From assembly GCF_020379485.1 (NCBI RefSeq), contig NC_063450.1:31472137-31536136 (forward strand): DNA of 64,000 nucleotides, given 5' to 3'. Position 1 is the stretch's first letter, and each line of letters begins with the position of its first letter. This document shows, one piece after another, positions 58,477 to 64,000 of the stretch. This stretch comes from Brassica napus (taxonomy: Eukaryota > Streptophyta > Magnoliopsida > Brassicales > Brassicaceae). The notes below the pieces were generated by a model that was not told where the DNA came from, searched no databases, and saw only the letters and a list, made by a program, of their open reading frames with translations. The position numbers and the translations under genes were made by a program.

Positions 58477-59618
58477 ATTGGGAAAAATGCCACTTTATGG
58501 TTAACGATAGAATCGTCCTAGGACACAAAGTATCTGCTGCTGGTATAGAGGTAGATCGAGCGAAAATTGAGGTAATGACTGGCCTGCCGGCTCCCACAAA
58601 CGTAAAAGATGTGAGGAGTTTTCTCGGGCATGCCAGATTTTACAGGAGATTCATACAAGATTTTAGCAAAATCGCTAGACCTCTCACCTCCCTCCTTTGT
58701 AAAGAAGTTAAATTCGACTCCTCACCAGACTGCTTAAAGCCTTTCGAGGAAATAAAGAAAGCCTTGATAACTGCCCCCATCGTGCAAGCACCAGACTGGA
58801 ATCTTCCTTTCGAAATCATGTGCGATACGAGCAATTTCGCTGTAGAAGCAGTTCTAGGCCAGAGGAAAGACAAAAAGCTGCATGCATTTTATTATGTCAG
58901 TCGAACTCTCGACGAAGCACAAAGAAATTACGCAACAAAAGAAAAAGAACTGCTAGCCATGGTTTATGCGTTCGAAAAATTCTGTCAATACCTGGTCGGT
59001 TCGCGAGTCATCGTCCACACCGACCATGCTGCAATTAAATACTTAATGCAAAAGAAAGACGCAAAACAACGACTCCTGCGATGGATCCTTCTACTTCAAG
59101 AATTCAACATCGAGATAAAAGATAAAAGAGGAGTAGAAAACGGAGTTGTAGACCATCTTTCCCGGATAAGGATAGAAAACTACGTCCCTATCGATGATTT
59201 GTTACCGACTGAAAACGTTTACCAAACGAGGTCATTCATCGGGAATGTAAGTCTCACTTCCGAGGACCTGTCGATCGACGATGACGATCCATTGTCGATC
59301 GATTACGACAGTACCAGGTCGATCGACAACAACGATTGTATGTCGATCGATACTACAGATATTATGAACAAAGAGACTAATCCCAAAACCATCACCTTCG
59401 GTATAAAGGTTAACGTCGTGCAAAACAAGCTATGCTCTGACCATGATTCCCCCGTGGATGAAAGTCTGCATCAAGAAGTGCATGTATTCGGACAAGGTTC
59501 AAATGACAGACCTTGGTACGCTGATATAGTAAATTATTTAGCTGCCGACATAGAACCCGAAGAGTTGAGAGGGTACACGAGAAAGAAATTTTCAAGAGAA
59601 GTTAGGAGATATCACTGA
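58443..59618 (+). pseudogene. Athila-like RT end, RNase H and linker
   Basis: The RT thumb and connection ([42 protein letters not shown]) is followed by RNase [51 protein letters not shown] and [14 protein letters not shown], with the D, E and D residues. The linker then contains four exact 24-bp units at 59271, 59295, 59319 and 59343, translated as SID-x5. TGA at 59616-59618 ends the piece where Trp is usual. Confidence 0.93.
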
Positions 59619-60797
59619 GACGAACCATATATCTACAAACATTGCTCTGACGGGATGTATAGACGTTGTTTCGCCGATACTGAAATACACGATATATTAT
59701 TCCAATGCCATGGGTCCGATTTTGGGGGGCACTTTGCAACCTTTAAAACGGTATCAAAAATTCTTCAAGCAGGATTCTGGTGGCCAACCATGTTTCGCGA
59801 TGCTCATGCATTCATAGTACAATGCGATAGATGCCAACGAAGGGGTAAAATCAGTAAAAGACATGAAATGGAACAGAAATCTATTCAGGAAGTATAATTC
59901 TTTGACTGTTGGGGAATAGATTTCATGGGACCTTTCCCTTCTTCGTACGGAAATAAATACATCCTAGTCGATGTTGACTATGTGTCAAAATGGGTCGAAG
60001 CGGTAGCTTCCTCCACAAACGACGCATCTGTAGTTATTAAGCTTTTCAAAAGCATTATCTTCCCGAGATTCAGAATACCCCGAATAGTCATAAGTGACGG
60101 TGGTTCTCATTTCATCAACAAAGTTTTTGAAGGACTACTCCGTAAGAATCGAGTACACCATAGAGTTGTTACACCCTACCACCCGTAGACGAGTGGGCAG
60201 GTAGAAGTCTCAAATCGACAAATCAAAGAAATCTTAGAAAAGACCGTGGGCACATCGAGAAAAGATTGGTCTAGGAAACTGGACAATGCACTATGGACCT
60301 ACCGGACTGCCTTCAAAACCCCTTTAGTAACCACCTCATTTCATCTACTGTATGGGAAATCATGTCACTTACCAGTCGAGCTGGAACACAAAGCAGCCTG
60401 GGCCATTAAACTATTGAATTTCGACATCAAACCGGCTGCCGTAAGAAGGCTCATACAGCTTAACGAACTGGACGAGATTAGACATTTAGCCTATGAGAGT
60501 TCAAAGATATACAAAGAGAAAACGAAAGCATATCATGATAAAAAGATCATTTCCAGACGCTTCGAGCCTAATGATCAAGTATTACTGTATAACTCTCGGC
60601 TAACGTTGTTTCCCGGAAAACTCTGATCTCGTTGGTCTGGTCCTTTTACTGTTGTGAATGTCAATCCTTATGGAGCCATTACGCTTACAAATAATAAAGG
60701 AGACGAATTCACGGTAAATGACCAACGAGTAAAGCATTATTGGGCTAAACCGCCAAATATCAAGCCCATTGACTTAGGCCCACTTCCCGATAATTAG
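59619..60797 (+). pseudogene. Athila-like integrase
   Basis: The zinc-binding HHCC region reads HDILFQCHGSDFGGHF...CDRCQRRG (59690-59845). The catalytic core has [17 protein letters not shown] and [13 protein letters not shown] with the D, D and E residues. C-terminal [17 protein letters not shown] and SRWSGPFTV follow, then a final VNDQRVKHYW. Stops: TAA 59895-59897, TAG 60186-60188 (where HPQTSGQ is expected, so CAG to TAG) and TGA 60624-60626 (CGA to TGA likely). It would insert element DNA into chromosomes. Confidence 0.92.
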
Positions 60798-61352
60798 AAA
60801 ATTTGAATATCAAGTCAAGCTAAGGACTTAAAATAAGCGCTGAATGGGAGGCAACCCATTATTTTTAAATTTAAAACTTTACGATTTTAGAATTTTTAGG
60901 ATCTAAAAAAAAAAAGGAAACTGCTGAAGACATAATGTCTATCGATCGACGAGGACACTCAGTCATCGATCGATAGTAAATGAACAGACGCGGGTTCACT
61001 TAAGTCGACACTTAAGTCGCCATTCACACAAACCCGAAAACCCTAAGAACACACTCTCATCCCTTTTCTCTCTCGTTTTTTGGCCAATTCTGGCGATTTC
61101 TTCGCTCAATCCACTCGATTCTCTACCTTCTATCTGTCTAGATCGCTTAGGTCGCTCATCATCATGGTATGAACACGAAATTTTCTAAATTTTCGTTTTT
61201 ACTAGGGTTGAAATAGAGAATGAGCTAGAACCGGGATTTTCGTGCTCTTATAGTTCGATTCATGCTAAAGGAGTGATAGAATAGGGACTACTGATAGATT
61301 AAGCCCATTATGTATACCATACAACTCGATTTGGATCGGTGGGTTTTTGCAG
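60798..61352 (+). other. Spacer after integrase, with possible spliced leader exon
   Basis: It holds TCGATCGA at 60942 and 60966. ATG at about 61164 is directly followed by GTATGA, and TTTTTGCAG ends at 61352 before GTTCCC; splicing would join this ATG to the frame of the downstream ORF. This may be how the extra ORF is expressed as a subgenomic RNA. Confidence 0.45.
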
Positions 61353-62977
61353 GTTCCCGCGAAGGTGAAATCGACCGATGCTACACACTTTTCATCAGTC
61401 GATTTTCCCAAAGAAACATCGATTGACATCCTCATATTCCCATCGATCGATTATTGCACCATACCATCGAACCAAACTGAATTCCTATTCTTGTTTATGG
61501 TTTTTGGTTGCAGATGTATGAAAGGAGGACGAAGCATAGGTTCGACGTAGGCGGCAGTAGCGCAGCTCCGCTGCCACCACCAGTTCGCGACCAATACCCT
61601 TAGCCACGCGAGCGTGAAGACGAACCTATCCCGCTTTTTGACGACTTCGCTGACACTCGTAAAGCGGCGAAGAGCGCGGCCTGTAAAAATCATGCGATCG
61701 AGGACGCGTGAGACGACTATGACATCATCTTCTACAATGAGTGGCTGAGGGTCTCCATTGAGCCTACGCGGTTCGTCGATCCAGACGTGATCCGCGCCTT
61801 GGGCATCAAATCGGGCCTTGAGGACATGTTCGTGGAACTGTGCATAGGGAACTTGGCCACAAACCCACGGGTTCTCTATCCGGAGCTGGTCCGCCAGTAC
61901 ATGGCCACCCTGAACGTCTACTATGCGAACGAGAGGGCAAAGAAGACTAGCGAGGGTGTCTTGACTTTCTTCATTCGCGGCATCCGCTACAGAGTCTCTC
62001 TCTCGACCCTCAGCACTATCTACGGGTTCGAAAACGAGCATCAGCACGCCATCGTACCAGACTTTCCAGGGATTTCGACATTTTGGGAGCACATAGCTAC
62101 TGGTTACTTCGACTCCGCCAACGCTCTTCAGACACACATCCGTCACCCGACTCTGTGCTATTTCATGAAGGTCCTTGCCAACACTCTGTTGTGCAAGATG
62201 GAACCTAATAAGGTTCGGGTGCAGGAGCTCACATTAGCTTACAACGCAGTGAGGAGTTTGGTTCACATGGACGACATCGAGGAGCCGGCGGACGACGCGT
62301 GGCCCAGCATTGGAGCCGTCTCTGCCGAGCATCTGGCCAGGCTTAGAATGAAGCCATTTCAGTCAAAGGGAAAGAAGAAGGACACTGTTGGGAGCCTACT
62401 TACCCCGATCTTCATACATTGCGGAGTCCCGTTAGACGATGCTGCGATGGATGATCGGATCGTCTACATGGACGCAGCGCATCTCACGAGCACTCAGTAG
62501 CTCAAGGAAGACTGTGACTGGTGCTTCAGGGACGAGAACGGCACGCACTTGGTAAGGCTGCCACTTCTTCAGCTCACGGATTTCGACCATGGCCTTGCTA
62601 GCATTCAGTTTCGACCTAACCCTCGCCTAGTCCGAGCCCCAGTAGCCCAGCTGCGCCGCTACACGGTCCAGCGCACCGCAGGACCCCAGCCGCATCAGGC
62701 CGAGGACACACTACCGCCTTTCCCTCCTATGCCAGACATGTCTACATGTCCTGAGGGAGACTTCCAGCGCGTCGTGGTCGATGCTCTTACTGCCATATGG
62801 CTAGAGTGTCGAGATGTCGTTGCTCGAGCAGGAGGAGTGTGCGAGCCAGTTCACCGTCAGCAGCAGGACCGTCCCGCCAGCGCAGAGACACCTCCAGCGA
62901 CGAGACCACTGATGAGGACTAGTCCTCATATATCTATCCCTATCTACTTATGTTTTCTTCTACTTTCAAACTTTTAG
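61353..62977 (+). pseudogene. Extra ORF downstream of pol (env-like position, Athila ORF-1-like)
   Basis: The first part (61353-61513) encodes VPAKVKSTDATHFSSVDFPK and further SID units with 8-residue pitch. TTGCAG then precedes ATG at 61514. From there one frame runs to 62977 with three stops (TAG 61601-61603, TGA 61709-61711, TAG 62498-62500). Notable stretches: DVIRALGIKSGLEDMFVELC, YPELVRQYMATLNVYYANER, GVLTFFIRGIRYRVSLSTLS and LVHMDDIEEPADDAW. This resembles the Athila ORF-1 family of plant retrotransposons, whose role is unknown. The region is more GC-rich than its surroundings. Confidence 0.6.
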
Positions 62978-63394
62978 GATTTACTTTTGAACTTATTACT
63001 TTATGTTATGACTGGAGTCTATCTTTTCTTCTAATCTTGTATGCGTTTGAATTGTCTAACAGAGCTAACTTTGCTGACTGATGCTAATTCTATGATGAGT
63101 TAGACACATGGATACGTTGCAGATAGCGCAGACGTTTTCTGTCTCTGCACTGTCGATCGATAACAAGACGGTTATATCGATCGACAGAAATGCGATGATA
63201 TCGATCGATTATACGGTGTACATGTCGATCGATCCTCGAGACAGTGGGTAACACATTATTTTCTCTTGTGTAACATCTAACTTATAGTTATTACTTATTT
63301 CTACCCTGACCATCCTTAGACTGGCTTTCATTGGGGACAGTAAAATTTAAGTCTGAGGGAGGTACTTACTAATATTAGTTTATTCATGAATTTC

Positions 63395-63435
<41 letters not shown>

Positions 63436-64000
63436 CCAAACAAAAAGTTTTTATTGAGTCAAGAAGGGGATAATGATCTTATTAGATTTTTGCTTGTTAA
63501 CTAACCCTTATATTAGCACCAATTTAAACTTTCTGATTGCACATAGTACTAAAGATACTAAAGTGGATCAACCTGTCAACTGTCCACATTTGCTGAGATT
63601 GTTTGAAGGAACCAAAGCTGACCTCCAACACTAAACTTGACGCAACTGCTTGTCTTGAGGCTTGATATGCATGGGATCGGATTCTTCAAACAAGTCTGCA
63701 AGGTAAAGCCTTGTGTAGATAGATTAATCACCATTTATCTCTCTATTTTCGAAATTATAGATAGAATAAAAAAAAAATCTTTTTATTAGATCTATTAGAG
63801 ATTTATTAGGTGGAATCCGAACAGGACTTGGTGGCTACAACCATTAAGGCTTGCTTCATAAGGATTCCAACAAAAAGAAAATAATTCGAACGGGACTTGG
63901 TGGTGGCAATCTTCAAGGCTCGATTCATATAAATTCTTGGATATAGGTCAAAAAGAAGTGAATAGGACTTGGTGACAACCACCATTAAGTCTTGATTCAT
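62978..64000 (+). other. 3' UTR of the Athila-like element
   Basis: It includes a 47-codon frame at 63108-63251 made largely of SID units, a purine-rich AGTCTGAGGGAGGTA at 63351, a TA microsatellite at about 63398-63433, and from about 63630 the sequence shared with 49770-50160. The LTR expected about 400 bp beyond the window is not included. Confidence 0.7.
63108..63251 (+). CDS. Short frame of 47 aa built from 8-residue SID repeats
   Basis: ATG at 63108, stop at 63249-63251. After about 15 residues (MDTLQIAQTFSVSAL) come four SID units at a pitch of exactly eight residues. It is encoded by perfect TCGATCGA octamers at 63153, 63177, 63201 and 63225. No known family. It could be a chance open frame created by the 24-bp DNA array, since 24 is a multiple of three. 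Confidence 0.25.
   Translation: MDTLQIAQTFSVSALSIDNKTVISIDRNAMISIDYTVYMSIDPRDSG

Larger units (their letters stand above)
51909..64000 (+). mobile_element. Athila-like Ty3/gypsy element, internal region (runs past window end)
   Basis: Order: primer site, gag (52036), protease (to 57347), RT, RNase H, integrase (to 60797), an extra ORF in the env-like position (61353-62977), and a long 3' UTR still running at 64000. The 3' LTR lies outside. A hAT element splits it at 53007-55922. All frames are interrupted. Arrays of TCGATCGA with 24-bp pitch recur through the whole length. Confidence 0.9.

Noticed and set aside
1..64000. CRISPR arrays, rRNA, tRNA, bacterial operons or endogenous pararetrovirus
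   Set aside because: No direct-repeat/spacer arrays, cloverleaf genes or caulimovirus-type movement or coat protein motifs were seen; the regular 24-bp array has variable spacers but belongs to a gypsy element.

Overview
The window is plant nuclear DNA, almost certainly from Brassicaceae (Brassica/Raphanus type). Evidence: spliced plant genes with GT-AG introns, a COMT/IGMT-like O-methyltransferase, a plant-specific CDK-like kinase with an N-terminal MGC motif, Athila-type Ty3/gypsy elements with tRNA-Asp-like primer sites, copia, LINE, hAT, Mutator-like, Helitron and PIF/Harbinger-like sequences. No bacterial, CRISPR, rRNA or tRNA features were seen. The layout is typical of pericentromeric or other heterochromatin, with one apparently intact host gene.

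Left third: 3' end of a copia element (1-1071); Helitron 3' termini on the minus strand; a tandem duplication (2663-3645) whose first copy carries a PIF/Harbinger-like MITE and whose second copy is the empty site; a full-length but broken kinase pseudogene (4600-6959, minus); a MITE pair; a 4.55-kb hAT element with perfect 8-bp target duplication (8365-12918) holding a decayed transposase and a solo LTR; a 5'-truncated LINE (13490-16360, minus); and a 4.33-kb Mutator-like non-autonomous element (17471-21800) packed with palindromic GAAGACTTC/GAAGTCTTC motifs.

Middle third: a four-exon O-methyltransferase gene reading open over 381 codons (24078-25665, minus). A very young copia element (25951-32702; LTRs differ at 1 of 312 positions; TSD TTTAT) lies 285 bp upstream in the same orientation; it seems to lack its protease. 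Then comes an old LTR (from 33388) split by a 7.0-kb gag-protease-only gypsy element (34357-41355, TSD TACAC) whose LTRs carry CpG-rich GAGCGAC/GTCGCTC arrays. A Helitron remnant with an RPA-like gene fragment contains a small TRIM-like copia derivative (43732-44924, TSD CTTGG).

Right third: a non-coding large LTR element (46039-49750, TSD TCCAC) sits in the 3' internal part of an Athila-like element; this runs into an LTR (50571-51908) that also serves as 5' LTR for a second, long Athila-like element (to the window end). That element has gag, protease, RT, RNase H, integrase and an extra downstream ORF, all broken, and its gag-protease part is split by a 2.9-kb non-autonomous hAT (53007-55922, TSD CTCGAAAT).

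Most unusual signal: the second Athila-like element carries arrays of the palindrome TCGATCGA at an exact 24-bp pitch in at least eight separate places: LTR, gag, gag-protease linker, protease-RT linker, RNase H-integrase linker, downstream of integrase, start of the extra ORF, and 3' region. The motif falls in two different codon phases in the coding arrays and also lies in non-coding DNA, so it looks constrained or spread as DNA/RNA rather than as protein.
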